Origin: Bacteroidales bacterium | Lineage (GTDB): Bacteria > Bacteroidota > Bacteroidia > Bacteroidales > Marinilabiliaceae | Direction of reading: 5' to 3' | Assembly (NCBI GenBank): GCA_015061285.1 | Contig: SUWW01000010.1 | Span: 110,100-174,099, forward strand | Length of the DNA: 64,000 nt | Part shown: positions 36,633 to 45,996 of the stretch, piece by piece | How positions within the stretch are numbered: the stretch's first letter is position 1 | Layout of the letters: the number at the start of each line of letters is the position of its first letter | Program-made: the position numbers and the translations under genes | Notes under the pieces: model-generated | What the model was told of the DNA's origin: nothing | What the model saw: the letters and a program-made list of their open reading frames with translations, nothing else | The model's database searches: none

Positions 36633-39600
36633 ATGCAAATAAAGAAATATAAACGATTTCTGTCTGCTGCCGTAGTAGCCTCACTTAGTGTGGCTGCTAT
36701 GGGCCAGACCCTTGTCGACATCTCAGGTCGCGTTACCAATGAGAATGGTGATGCCGTCCCTGGTGCTGCCATTATGGTTGAGGGTCAATCTACTCAAACC
36801 GTCACCGATAACGATGGTAAATATACCCTTTCGATACCTGAGTCGGCAAAACTGAAAGTGTCGTATATCGGCTATGATGATGTGGTAGTCGATGCAAAAG
36901 CACCGCGCTCTGTATACGACTTCTCGCTCGTTCCTCATTGCGATGATTTTATCGATAAGGAATTGAAAACTGGTACCACCGCGCGCGATTTCCGCCGTGC
37001 CGAAACCACTGCTGCTATCTCAGTCATTCAAAATAAGGATGTTGACCATCGCTCGGCTAAGAACATTGCTTGGTCGACCATTGGCGAAGGTCATGGCCTT
37101 ATCTCTCTCGACGTTAATGGTACTTATTTCGATGCTAACCCAGTTTGGTATATTCGCGGCTTGCAGAGCATTACTACGAATGCTCCACTTGTGCTCGTCG
37201 ATGGTATTGAGCGTGAAATAACAGCTCTTAGCCCAACCGAGGTTGAAGAGGTATATATCCTCAAAGATGCTGCAGCTGTGGCTCTCTATGGCTATAAGGC
37301 TGCAAATGGTGCTGTAAACATCATTACGAAACGTGGTCTTTACAATCAGAATCAAGTAACAGTGTCGTACGACCATGCTATTACATTCCAAGTAGACCGT
37401 CCTGAGTTCGTCGATGGTTATACCTACGCACTTGCTCGTAATGAGGCTCTTGCCAACGAAGGTCAGAGTGCTCAGTTCGACCAATATCAGCTTGAAGCTA
37501 TTAAGAATCAAAAATATCCAGAACTCTTCCCCGATGTCGATTGGGTTGATGAGACATTCAAGGATACTGGTTCTACCAATCGCTATAGCATTGAGTTCCG
37601 TGGAGGTGGTAAGAAATTCCGCTACTATACAGGACTCACACTCTTGAGCGACCGCGGATTTATCAAAAACGAAGATTATAGTAATTATAGTACTCAGGAT
37701 AAATATTCACGTGGAACACTTCGCGCAAACCTCGATATTGATTTGACAGAGTATACAATGTTGAAAATCAACGTTGGCGGTGTGCTTAGTGAAATGTCGC
37801 GTCCTGGCTTAAATGGTAATATTTGGCAATATCTATATCAGATACCATCAGCCGCATATCCGATATTCAACTCTACTAAAGAGTGGGGAAATAAGGCAAA
37901 CCCTGTGTATGGCATGTGGGGTGGCAACGAGACTTGGGATGGCTCTAAGAATCCCGTAGCGTTGACCTCTGTAGGTGGCTACTACAAGATTCATGAGCGT
38001 GCTCTCTATTCCGATATAGAACTCGACCAAAGCCTTAGCATGTTTGTGGATGGTCTTGGCGTATTTGGTCGCATGGGCTTCGATAACTATTCGACACTTT
38101 ATGAGAATTATTTAGCCTCATTTGCTTATGGACAGGTGAATGCTAAGTTTGATTCTAATGGAAACCTTAATTTCCTCAATACTTCAGGCGACATCAATAG
38201 CTATTCGGTAACTGATGAAGGTAATGGCGTAACAGGAACCGATGCGAATACTCAAGATTGGGATCGCGATGGAGTGCTACAAGCAGGATTCTACTACGAT
38301 CACGCTATTGGTGACTTTAGCAAACTCTTCACCCAAATCAAATGGGATTATGAGTTTACCGATTACACTGGCACCAACACGACAGTATATCGCCAAAACT
38401 TCTCATGGTTCGGCCATTATGGCATACAGAATAAGTATTTCGTAGATTGGTCACTCGTAGGTTCAGAGAGTAGCCGATTGGCGAAAGATTACAAATGGGC
38501 ATTCTCGCCAACTGTTGCTGCTGCATGGGTTGTAAGCAATGAAGATTTCCTTGCCAACAACGATGTCGTAAACTTCTTGAAGCTTCGTGCTTCGTTTGGT
38601 AAGATTAACGCAGATTGGCTTCCTGGTGGTACAAATATCGGTGGTAGTTCTACTTACACTTCGCGTCTCTATGCTGGTGGATCGCAATATCTATGGGATT
38701 CTACCTATCAGATGGGCGACTACACTGGTGCATCGCGTTATCCTGGTCGTCTCCCGACAGAGAATCCAACAACAGAGAAGGCTTACAAATTGAACATTGG
38801 TCTTGACGCTAAGATCTTGGGTGATATAGCAATCGAATTCGACTACTTCCATCAGAAGAATAAAGATGCTTGGGTCGATGGATCAAATGTATACTCTTCT
38901 GTCATTGGTCTTCAAGCGCCATACGTAAATATTGGCGAAACCACAAGCAGTGGTGTTGAACTTGCTCTCGATTACAATAAGAAGGTAGGTAATGTCGCAA
39001 TTAATGTAGGCGGTAATATCCTTTATTCTCATTGTGTAGTGGATGAATATGGTGAAGAAACGCGAGCATATGAAAACCTCGTTCGAACTGGCAAATCGCT
39101 TGGTGGTCTCTTTGGTTTCGTAGCAGAAGGCATCTTCAATACGCAAGCCGAGATTGATGCAGCACCAACTCAGAATCTTACCACCACTCGTCCTGGTGAT
39201 GTACGTTATAAAGATGTCAACGGCGATGGGGTAGTGGACGCTAACGACGTTTGTCAGATTGCTGATAATTATCAAATTCCTGAGGTTTACTATCAATTCC
39301 ATCTTGGTGCTGAATGGCAAGGACTTGGCTTCAACGCTATCTTCCAAGGTATTGGTCGCTACTCAACTACATTGAGCAAGGCTGGTTATTATCGAGGTCT
39401 CTATAATAATATGAACATTGCTCAGGAGGTTTATGAGGGCAGTTGGAAAGCATCTGCGCCAGACCACAATGCCAAATATCCTCGCTTAACAAGTTCTACT
39501 AACGACAACAACTTCCAAACAAGTACACTTTGGCTTCGCGACGCAAGTTTCTTGAAACTCCGTAACGTAGAGATCTACTATGATTTTGCTCAATCGCTTC

Positions 39601-39749
39601 TAAGCAATACGTTTTTTAGAGAGGCTAAAATTTTTGCGCGTGGTACCAACTTGTTCACAAAGTTCAAAGACGAGGATGTTAACACGTGTACTGACTCATA
39701 CGCTCCTTCTACGCGTCAAGTCTCTTTTGGTGTTTCGCTTGGCTTCTAA
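36633..39749 (+). CDS. SusC-like TonB-dependent outer-membrane transporter
   Basis: This is the second barrel of the double operon. The signal peptide ends near AAMGQ at residue 26. The regulatory-like domain reads ISGRVTNENGDAVPGAAIMV. The plug differs from the first SusC: there is no VVAYGTxKK segment, and the link instead reads DKELKTGTTARDFRRAETT, followed by YILKDAAAVALYGYKAANG near 210. The barrel ends VSFGVSLGF. Length 1038 aa. It belongs to a different SusC subfamily from the one before it, so this is probably a recruited second system and not a simple tandem copy. It starts 43 bases after the SusD. Confidence 0.92.
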   Translation: MQIKKYKRFLSAAVVASLSVAAMGQTLVDISGRVTNENGDAVPGAAIMVEGQSTQTVTDNDGKYTLSIPESAKLKVSYIGYDDVVVDAKAPRSVYDFSLVPHCDDFIDKELKTGTTARDFRRAETTAAISVIQNKDVDHRSAKNIAWSTIGEGHGLISLDVNGTYFDANPVWYIRGLQSITTNAPLVLVDGIEREITALSPTEVEEVYILKDAAAVALYGYKAANGAVNIITKRGLYNQNQVTVSYDHAITFQVDRPEFVDGYTYALARNEALANEGQSAQFDQYQLEAIKNQKYPELFPDVDWVDETFKDTGSTNRYSIEFRGGGKKFRYYTGLTLLSDRGFIKNEDYSNYSTQDKYSRGTLRANLDIDLTEYTMLKINVGGVLSEMSRPGLNGNIWQYLYQIPSAAYPIFNSTKEWGNKANPVYGMWGGNETWDGSKNPVALTSVGGYYKIHERALYSDIELDQSLSMFVDGLGVFGRMGFDNYSTLYENYLASFAYGQVNAKFDSNGNLNFLNTSGDINSYSVTDEGNGVTGTDANTQDWDRDGVLQAGFYYDHAIGDFSKLFTQIKWDYEFTDYTGTNTTVYRQNFSWFGHYGIQNKYFVDWSLVGSESSRLAKDYKWAFSPTVAAAWVVSNEDFLANNDVVNFLKLRASFGKINADWLPGGTNIGGSSTYTSRLYAGGSQYLWDSTYQMGDYTGASRYPGRLPTENPTTEKAYKLNIGLDAKILGDIAIEFDYFHQKNKDAWVDGSNVYSSVIGLQAPYVNIGETTSSGVELALDYNKKVGNVAINVGGNILYSHCVVDEYGEETRAYENLVRTGKSLGGLFGFVAEGIFNTQAEIDAAPTQNLTTTRPGDVRYKDVNGDGVVDANDVCQIADNYQIPEVYYQFHLGAEWQGLGFNAIFQGIGRYSTTLSKAGYYRGLYNNMNIAQEVYEGSWKASAPDHNAKYPRLTSSTNDNNFQTSTLWLRDASFLKLRNVEIYYDFAQSLLSNTFFREAKIFARGTNLFTKFKDEDVNTCTDSYAPSTRQVSFGVSLGF

Positions 39750-39764
39750 TTATTCACGTTAAAT

Positions 39765-41531
39765 ATGAATCGAATGAAATTTTCGAAGATATATATAGCT
39801 CTCTTAGCTGCAGCTACTCTTTCGACAGGCTGCAAAGATGAGATGGACTATCAAGAGTCCGACGACACTATCGATTTTGAGTACGTAAGTGATCAATTCC
39901 AAAAGATTGCAGGCTTATTAGCTCCTATTTATGGTTGTGTCGACTACGATTTCTACAACTATAGCTCGGGCGCTCTTCTCGCGTCTGCTACCGACGAGAG
40001 TGTATATTCTCATGCAGGTAATGGAATAGAACATTTTTACAATGGGGCATGGAGCCCTTCGAATCCTAAGGCAATTAATTGGAGTTCGTCTTGGACAGGT
40101 ATTGCTTATTGCAATCACTATTTGGACAACTTCCTTGGGCTCACTTGCCCCGAGTGGGAACTCGACAAGAACTATCAGGCGCTATATCATCGCTACTACA
40201 ATGAACGTTATGAGGTTCGCTTCCTTCGCGCCTATTTCTACTTCCTTTTGTTCCGTCAATATGGTGGTGTGCCTATTAAGACCGCTGACCTATTGGCAGA
40301 TGAGTCGAATGCTCTTCCTCGTGCTTCGGCCGATGAGGTATACAATTTCATCGACAATGAACTTGCGCTTGTTATCGATAGCATCACAGTAGACTATAGC
40401 AACCTTGGTCAGTATGGTCTTGGCAAAGCAGAGAACGGACGTGCTAACAAACTTACTGCTATGGCACTTCGTGCTCGCGCTGCGCTCTACAATGCGAGCC
40501 CACTATTCAATGCAAGTGGCGACAAGGATCGTTGGGAAGTGGCAGCTCTGTACAACAAGCAGGTTATTGATACCGCTATAAATACCTATGGCATGGCGCT
40601 CATTCAGCGTACTACCGACACCACAATGGTCGACGTATTCGATGCTCTCTTTGGCTCAAGCAACAACTCGTTCTGTGCTAAGGGTGGTGAGATTATTTGG
40701 GGTCGCCGTACTACCTCCGAACACAAATTCGAGGAGTATAATTTCCCTGTTGGCGTAGGAACGAGTGGTGGTGGCAACTGTCCAACCCAAAACCTTGTAG
40801 ATGCATACGAAATGCGTAGCGGTTTGTCTATCGATGCTGATGCAACCTATGATGCACAAAATCCATACGCAAATCGTGACCTCCGCCTTGGCGCTACTGT
40901 GGCTGTTAATGGCGAGTGGTGGCCTAATGGTAATACGCACAAACTCGAGTCGTATTATGGTGGCTCTAATGCGCTACCTACAACTTATGGCACGCCCACA
41001 GGTTACTATTTGAAAAAATATTGCATCGCTTCGCAATATAAGAGCACCGATAAGTCGTGGAACAATACCTATCACACATGGGTAACTTTCCGTTTGGCAG
41101 AATTCTACCTCAACTATGCTGAGGCAATGCTTAACCTCACAGGAAGTGGCTATGCTACCGCCGAAGGCTTAAGCATGACCGCAGCTGAGGCTATCAATAA
41201 AGTGCGCAATCGCGCAGGTCAGCCAAACATCGAAGAAGGTCTTAGCTTCGATGAGTTTAAGGCTCGCTACGAGAATGAACGCTTCGTTGAACTTGCTTTC
41301 GAGGGCCATCGTTTCTATGATGTTCGTCGTTGGAAAGAGGCTACTAAATACTTTACTACCATCAAAACGATGAGTATTGAAGCAAAATTTGGTGCCGACA
41401 CCACCTATGTGTATACTCCTAAAGTAGATAATACTACTCGTCAGTGGAACGACAAGATGTATCTATTCCCTATTCCACAAAGTGATATGCTTAACAACGC
41501 TGGCGGCTGGGAACAAAACCCAGGCTGGTAA
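39765..41531 (+). CDS. SusD-like surface glycan-binding lipoprotein
   Basis: This is the partner of the second SusC, 15 bases upstream. The lipobox Cys is at residue 23 (LLAAATLSTGC); an alternative start is the Met at residue 3. Family segments include HYLDNFLGLTCPEWELD, RYEVRFLRAYFYFLLFRQYG near 150, RASADEVYNFIDNELAL and the C-terminal FVELAFEGHRFYDVRRWKEA near 505. Length 588 aa is typical. It ends NPGW, the same last four residues as the other SusD of this operon, which is common in the family. The ligand is unknown. Confidence 0.92.
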   Translation: MNRMKFSKIYIALLAAATLSTGCKDEMDYQESDDTIDFEYVSDQFQKIAGLLAPIYGCVDYDFYNYSSGALLASATDESVYSHAGNGIEHFYNGAWSPSNPKAINWSSSWTGIAYCNHYLDNFLGLTCPEWELDKNYQALYHRYYNERYEVRFLRAYFYFLLFRQYGGVPIKTADLLADESNALPRASADEVYNFIDNELALVIDSITVDYSNLGQYGLGKAENGRANKLTAMALRARAALYNASPLFNASGDKDRWEVAALYNKQVIDTAINTYGMALIQRTTDTTMVDVFDALFGSSNNSFCAKGGEIIWGRRTTSEHKFEEYNFPVGVGTSGGGNCPTQNLVDAYEMRSGLSIDADATYDAQNPYANRDLRLGATVAVNGEWWPNGNTHKLESYYGGSNALPTTYGTPTGYYLKKYCIASQYKSTDKSWNNTYHTWVTFRLAEFYLNYAEAMLNLTGSGYATAEGLSMTAAEAINKVRNRAGQPNIEEGLSFDEFKARYENERFVELAFEGHRFYDVRRWKEATKYFTTIKTMSIEAKFGADTTYVYTPKVDNTTRQWNDKMYLFPIPQSDMLNNAGGWEQNPGW

Positions 41532-41549
41532 ACTATAATTTTTTATACT

Positions 41550-43775
41550 ATGAAAACGATTACTAAATCTATTCTCGCAGCAGCGGCTCTTGTGGCTGCT
41601 TCTGCAAACGCGAATGCAGGTGTTTACCCTGCATACACGCAAAATTATGATGCTGTTACTGGTGTAGCAGAAACAGGCTTTGCCACAGGTCGTGGTACGT
41701 TGGGCCTTGTAGAAAATGGTAGTGGCAAGGCCCTTTCGTATGCTCTCGGACAAAACAATGGTTCGTCTGCTTATGTTTATTGGGGTACTGAACGATGGGC
41801 CAATGCTGAGGCTAAAAACAATGGAGTAGATAATTACTATTTCTCTACTGATTTCAGCTACACTCCAGGTAACAACCAAGCTGGTGGTGTTTTTGCAGTA
41901 TTGTCGCAGACTCCACAAGCCGAAGGTGCAACTCTTCCTCATGGTATTACCGTAAACTGGTTCACTGCAGCTGATACGCTTTTCTATATGTCATCTACGG
42001 CTGCTAATAGTGCAGAATTCTTGGCATTGTCGCCAAAGACAAAAGAGGATACCGCAGCTTATTCAGTAAGTCTTACTGCTACTACGTGGTATAACCTTTC
42101 ACTTATGATTAATAAGGAAACTCGTGCTGTGAAGGCTACCATCAAGTTGCTTTCTGATGGCTCTTTAGTAAAAGAGATTAATTATACCATTCCTGAGAAG
42201 AGCCTCGATATTACCTCAATTGCAGCTAATGGTACAGTAACTCGCGCTGAGACTGAGCATGAAATAAATATGCTTCCTACAGGTCTTTTCCTTGTTGCTA
42301 ACCGCTATCAGTCTACTTGGTTGCTCGACAATACTGTAGCAGGCAAATGGGTAGATTATACTGTTGCTCAAACCCCAACATATACTCTTATTGGTGCTAA
42401 TAATGGTTTGCGTGAGTTCTTGTTTGGCTATGGCGAAGGTGAAACTCTCAACTACAAGGTAACAGGTAATCTTACTATGTTGGACATTAACGAAGCTTCA
42501 CTAAGCGAGACTGGAACTTTCGGCTACGACGTAGTAGAGGCAGGCGAAAACAAGTTCACCTTTATAGCTGCATCGAATGATGCTGCTGCTACAGGTACTG
42601 TTGAAATTTGGACAACAGCTGGTACCACTGAGTCTGACCACGTCACGGTGGATGTAGAGGTGTCAGAAATTGTACTTCCAGAGCCTGACGCAAAAATCAC
42701 TAAAGTTTCTGAAGGTTTCGCTAAAACCTATCTTGTAACTGTCGACAACAGCGAAGTTCCAACGCAACCAAACCTTATGTTTAACTACAAATTTGTTGCA
42801 GTTGATGGCACTGTTGTAGAGAAAACAGATATCGCATCTGGTACTTCTATTGAACTTGATAATGCAGGTACTCTTATTCTTCAAACAGTAAAATATGGCT
42901 ATACTGCATCTAAAAAGGTAATTAAACCAAACGATCAGAAGTATACAAAGACTCAAACGATTGACTTTGAGCACATGACTGCTGCAGAATTGGAGGAAAA
43001 AGGTTTTGCTGCTCTTGATCCTATTCAAACTACCAATATGTCTGGTGCAAACAACTGGTCTGCACGCCTCCGCCTATACGATGACATCGTAGTAGGTACA
43101 GATACAACTCGCTATTATGGCCCTGACTATCAGTTGAAGCGTAAAATTGAAAATGGTGAACTTGAAGCATTCGAAGCAACTGATGATGTATATCCAAAAG
43201 TAGAACGTTACCAATGGCAAGATGCTGAGGGAAATGCCCTGCTTGCAAGCAAGATTGACTCTACTCAAGCAATGCTCTTTGCTCCACTCTACTTCCCTAA
43301 CACTCAAACTGGTTATTCTAAGGACAATACCTTCCAAGTTAAGATCGGTATAGGTCTTGTTAACGACGAAACTATACAAACCAATGTGCCATATTCATTC
43401 CGTGGAATGGAAGAGGGTCAGTTCGCTATTATCTACGATATCAATGGCTATGGTAGCAATGCTGCTCATGGATATTTCGCTTCGGTTGAAGAGGCAAAAG
43501 CATCTAACCACGGCGAACTCCGTGCAGTTTTGGCAGCTAACTCAGACTTCACCTTGTATCGTATCGATACCGCACTCTCATTGGTAGAAATCATGTCGGC
43601 TGATGGTGATCCAGTAGCTCTTCCAGATCCAGAATCAACCACTCCAGTGAAGAAGATCTATGCTAATGCTGTAAACGATGGTGCTATCTACGACCTCCTT
43701 GGCCGCAAGGTAGACGCTAACAACATGAAGCCAGGTATCTATATCCAGAATGGTAAGAAGTTTATTGTAAAATAA
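41550..43775 (+). CDS. Unrecognised secreted protein of the double SusCD operon
   Basis: I do not recognise a catalytic family. The protein starts with a signal peptide (MKTITKSILAAAALVAASANANA). Residues about 25-270 are beta-rich and could be a concanavalin-like fold (YYFSTDFSYTPGNN, then STWLLDNTVAGKWVDY). Residues 275-400 look like Ig-like modules. A further beta-rich part follows to about 690. The last 35 residues form a Por-type tail (AIYDLLGRKVDANNMKPGIY), close to the tail of the PL11 protein at 51685. It starts 18 bases after SusD and ends at the operon terminator, so it should be made with the two SusCD pairs. It may be a surface glycan-binding protein; that is an inference from position. 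Confidence 0.75.
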   Translation: MKTITKSILAAAALVAASANANAGVYPAYTQNYDAVTGVAETGFATGRGTLGLVENGSGKALSYALGQNNGSSAYVYWGTERWANAEAKNNGVDNYYFSTDFSYTPGNNQAGGVFAVLSQTPQAEGATLPHGITVNWFTAADTLFYMSSTAANSAEFLALSPKTKEDTAAYSVSLTATTWYNLSLMINKETRAVKATIKLLSDGSLVKEINYTIPEKSLDITSIAANGTVTRAETEHEINMLPTGLFLVANRYQSTWLLDNTVAGKWVDYTVAQTPTYTLIGANNGLREFLFGYGEGETLNYKVTGNLTMLDINEASLSETGTFGYDVVEAGENKFTFIAASNDAAATGTVEIWTTAGTTESDHVTVDVEVSEIVLPEPDAKITKVSEGFAKTYLVTVDNSEVPTQPNLMFNYKFVAVDGTVVEKTDIASGTSIELDNAGTLILQTVKYGYTASKKVIKPNDQKYTKTQTIDFEHMTAAELEEKGFAALDPIQTTNMSGANNWSARLRLYDDIVVGTDTTRYYGPDYQLKRKIENGELEAFEATDDVYPKVERYQWQDAEGNALLASKIDSTQAMLFAPLYFPNTQTGYSKDNTFQVKIGIGLVNDETIQTNVPYSFRGMEEGQFAIIYDINGYGSNAAHGYFASVEEAKASNHGELRAVLAANSDFTLYRIDTALSLVEIMSADGDPVALPDPESTTPVKKIYANAVNDGAIYDLLGRKVDANNMKPGIYIQNGKKFIVK

Positions 43776-43798
43776 ACTATAGATAACCTACATATAAG

Positions 43799-43833
43799 AA
43801 GAGAGCGAGGCTGCATGAGTCTCGCTCTCTTTT
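43799..43833 (+). terminator. Terminator of the double SusCD operon
   Basis: GAGAGCGAGGCT (43801-43812) pairs with AGTCTCGCTCTC (43818-43829) with one G-U pair and a GCATG loop, followed by TTTT. The FNT-type gene converges on it from the other side. Confidence 0.88.
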
Positions 43834-43857
43834 CGTTTTATGTATCTACCTAATTTG

Positions 43858-44457
43858 TCAGATTCTTAACGATGAAGGGATAATCCATCGGTATAGGTTG
43901 CATCCAACGAAATTGCCAACAACTTCTATAATATGTATTGTGAGCAAATCAGAAGTGTAATTATGAGGCAAAGCAATGAAGTAGAAGGCGTCAGCTACAG
44001 AATGCGTAAAGCCGCAAAGAATGAAAGCCGGTACGCCGAAAAGAAGCGGCAAGAATTTACCCTCTCGGGCAAACTGCACTGCGGTGGTCATAATGAAGCC
44101 ACAGCCTATTGCCAACAAGCCGCAAGCCACAGGACCCTTTTCGAGGCGTGAACTAATTATGGTGTTGTCCGATTGCAAAATGTCGGGTAGTGCGTATGCT
44201 GCCATGGTTGCCATAAGTGCGCAGCCAATGATGTTGCCCATCAAAGTGACACCCAATAGTGTCCAGTCGCCTTTAGCTCGGATGAATCCGGCTGTGCCAG
44301 TGTATAGCTTTAGTTTGTAGTGGATTACTGCAAGAAGCCCGAAAGAAAAAAGAACTGCACCGCCAATTCCTCCTACACGAAGATTAACAATGCAACCAAT
44401 AGAAATGCATAAGCCAGCAATAAAAGCTGAACGAAGAATACCAAAATTCTCTCTCAT
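43858..44457 (-). CDS. Formate/nitrite transporter-family channel
   Basis: This inner-membrane protein belongs to the FNT family of channels for small monovalent anions such as formate or nitrite. I chose the ATG at 44457 (MRENFGILRSAFIAG), which gives 199 aa; an upstream ATG would add a non-homologous 49-residue extension across the promoter. Six hydrophobic segments are visible. The segment with ALFSFGLLAVIHYKLKLYTG near residue 40 and GNIIGC near 72 corresponds to the FNT signature regions, and AGHS-like CGFTHSVADA near 148 holds the pore histidine position. At 199 aa it is shorter than the usual 250-280 aa. Its ion is not predictable from sequence. It stands alone. Confidence 0.75.
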   Translation of the reverse strand: MRENFGILRSAFIAGLCISIGCIVNLRVGGIGGAVLFSFGLLAVIHYKLKLYTGTAGFIRAKGDWTLLGVTLMGNIIGCALMATMAAYALPDILQSDNTIISSRLEKGPVACGLLAIGCGFIMTTAVQFAREGKFLPLLFGVPAFILCGFTHSVADAFYFIALPHNYTSDLLTIHIIEVVGNFVGCNLYRWIIPSSLRI

Positions 44458-44867
44458 AGGTAATTCTGTTGTCGTTTTTGTCGTCAAAAAAAAGTTTGTC
44501 TTATTGTTTTGGGCTGCAAAGATAGATTTATAACTAATGAAAGTTGAGGGTAAATCAACTTTCGCACTGAGAACACAGATAACGTAGATTATAAGGACTT
44601 TCAAGATTAATCATTTGCCAGTTTCTGTTCTAATTGGTGAAGTCGGCATGCTAAAGTGATTATTTGTATTCGCTAAAACGAGTTAGTTCCATTCGTAATA
44701 GCTATACTTTGCTAAAGCAGTGAATTATAGGTGATGGTTCAATTCGATGATGTTTTTTATTCGAACTGCACCTATTGCAACGAAGGCATAAAGCATGCTC
44801 ATAAGTGGTTTTTGAGTGCTACGTAGTTGTATATTTTGCCTATTTTCGGGTTGCTTATATATAGAAT
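44458..44867. other. Divergent intergenic region
   Basis: This 410-base gap between the FNT channel and the GT4 gene holds the FNT promoter box (44517-44524) and a degenerate AACACAGATAACGTAGATTA segment near 44572 that resembles the sequence near 63910. I see no other gene or strong hairpin. Confidence 0.5.
44517..44524 (-). promoter_or_regulatory. -7 box before the FNT gene
   Basis: Minus-strand TATCTTTG followed by CAGC fits TAnnTTTG and lies 60 bases before the chosen FNT start, which supports that start over the upstream one. Confidence 0.55.
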
Positions 44868-45992
44868 ATGAAAACCATTCCAAAGCCACGCATTTTGTTT
44901 GTAGCACCGCTGCCGCCGCCCATCAACGGTTCGTGCATAGTGAGCCAACAGATTAAGGATAGTACGCTCATAAACGAGAAGTTTCGCTGCGACTGGGTTA
45001 ATCTTTCCACTTCGTCGCGAATGGAGGAGCTTGGCAAGAATAGCGCAATGAAGATTATGCGTTATGCTGCGTCGTTGTTTCGCATGTTCTGTTTGTTGCT
45101 TTCGCATCGCTATAGCTTGTGCTATCTTGCAATAACGTGTCATGGAGTGCCCTTTCTGAAGAATGCGCCATTTGTGTTGCTATGTAAGCTCTTTCGTAGG
45201 AAAATAATTATTCATCAGCACAACAAGGGCATGTCGGCCGATACAGACAAGTGGCCCTACAGATGGCTTTTCCCATTGGTATATAGCAAGGCTCGCGTGG
45301 TGTTGCTCTCTTGGCATCTTTACGCCGATATTGAGTCTGTTGTGTCCAAAGAAAATGTTCTGATATGTCCTAACGGCGTAGGTGCAGAAACGCTAAGCGC
45401 CGAAGCCCACAGCAACAATCAGTTGCCGCATCTATTGTTTCTGAGTAATCTGATAGAGAGTAAGGGTGTGTTGGTTTTGCTCGACGCGCTGAAAATACTT
45501 GTAGATAGAGGCCTGCAATATGTATGTAACTATGTGGGCGGCGAGACAGTAGAAGTCGATTTTGAGCGCCTTGCTACCGAGATAAACAGTCGCAATCTTG
45601 GCGAAAGGGTGCACTATCTTGGACGAAGACAAGGACGCGAAAAGGAATATATCATGGAGCAGAGCGACGTGTTTGTTTTTCCTACATATTACCACAACGA
45701 GTGTTTTCCTCTGGTATTGCTCGAAGCTATGCAACATGCTTTGCCATGTGTAACCACAAACGAAGGTGGCATAGCCGACATTGTAGTCGATGGAGAAACT
45801 GGCATAATATGCCCACAACGCGATGCTGTAGCTCTTGCCGATGCGTTGCAGAAACTAATAACCGACAAAACGATGCGCTTAACAATGGGAAGAAATGGCC
45901 AGAGCCGTCAAAAAGCGCTCTTCACCGAGAAGGCCTTTGAGGAGCGCATGACTAATATTTTGGTATCTGCTATTGCTGAGAATAAAGCATAG
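44868..45992 (+). CDS. Family 4 glycosyltransferase
   Basis: This is a GT-B retaining glycosyltransferase, probably for lipopolysaccharide or capsule. The N-terminal half begins ILFVAPLPPPINGSC, a loop typical of GT4 enzymes. The C-terminal half has the donor-binding region: LLFLSNLIESKGVLVLLDAL near 180, DVFVFPTYYHNECFPLVLLE near 262 with the E-x7-E motif (ECFPLVLLE), and TTNEGGIADIV. Length 374 aa is normal. No signal peptide is present. It is isolated from other glycan-synthesis genes; sugar specificity is unknown. Its stop is 4 bases from the convergent starch-binding gene. Confidence 0.87.
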   Translation: MKTIPKPRILFVAPLPPPINGSCIVSQQIKDSTLINEKFRCDWVNLSTSSRMEELGKNSAMKIMRYAASLFRMFCLLLSHRYSLCYLAITCHGVPFLKNAPFVLLCKLFRRKIIIHQHNKGMSADTDKWPYRWLFPLVYSKARVVLLSWHLYADIESVVSKENVLICPNGVGAETLSAEAHSNNQLPHLLFLSNLIESKGVLVLLDALKILVDRGLQYVCNYVGGETVEVDFERLATEINSRNLGERVHYLGRRQGREKEYIMEQSDVFVFPTYYHNECFPLVLLEAMQHALPCVTTNEGGIADIVVDGETGIICPQRDAVALADALQKLITDKTMRLTMGRNGQSRQKALFTEKAFEERMTNILVSAIAENKA

Positions 45993-45996
45993 CTGC

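Noticed and set aside
44458..44604. A 49-codon N-terminal extension of the FNT channel
   Set aside because: It would span the promoter box at 44517-44524 and has no similarity to the family; the ATG at 44457 gives a proper FNT start.
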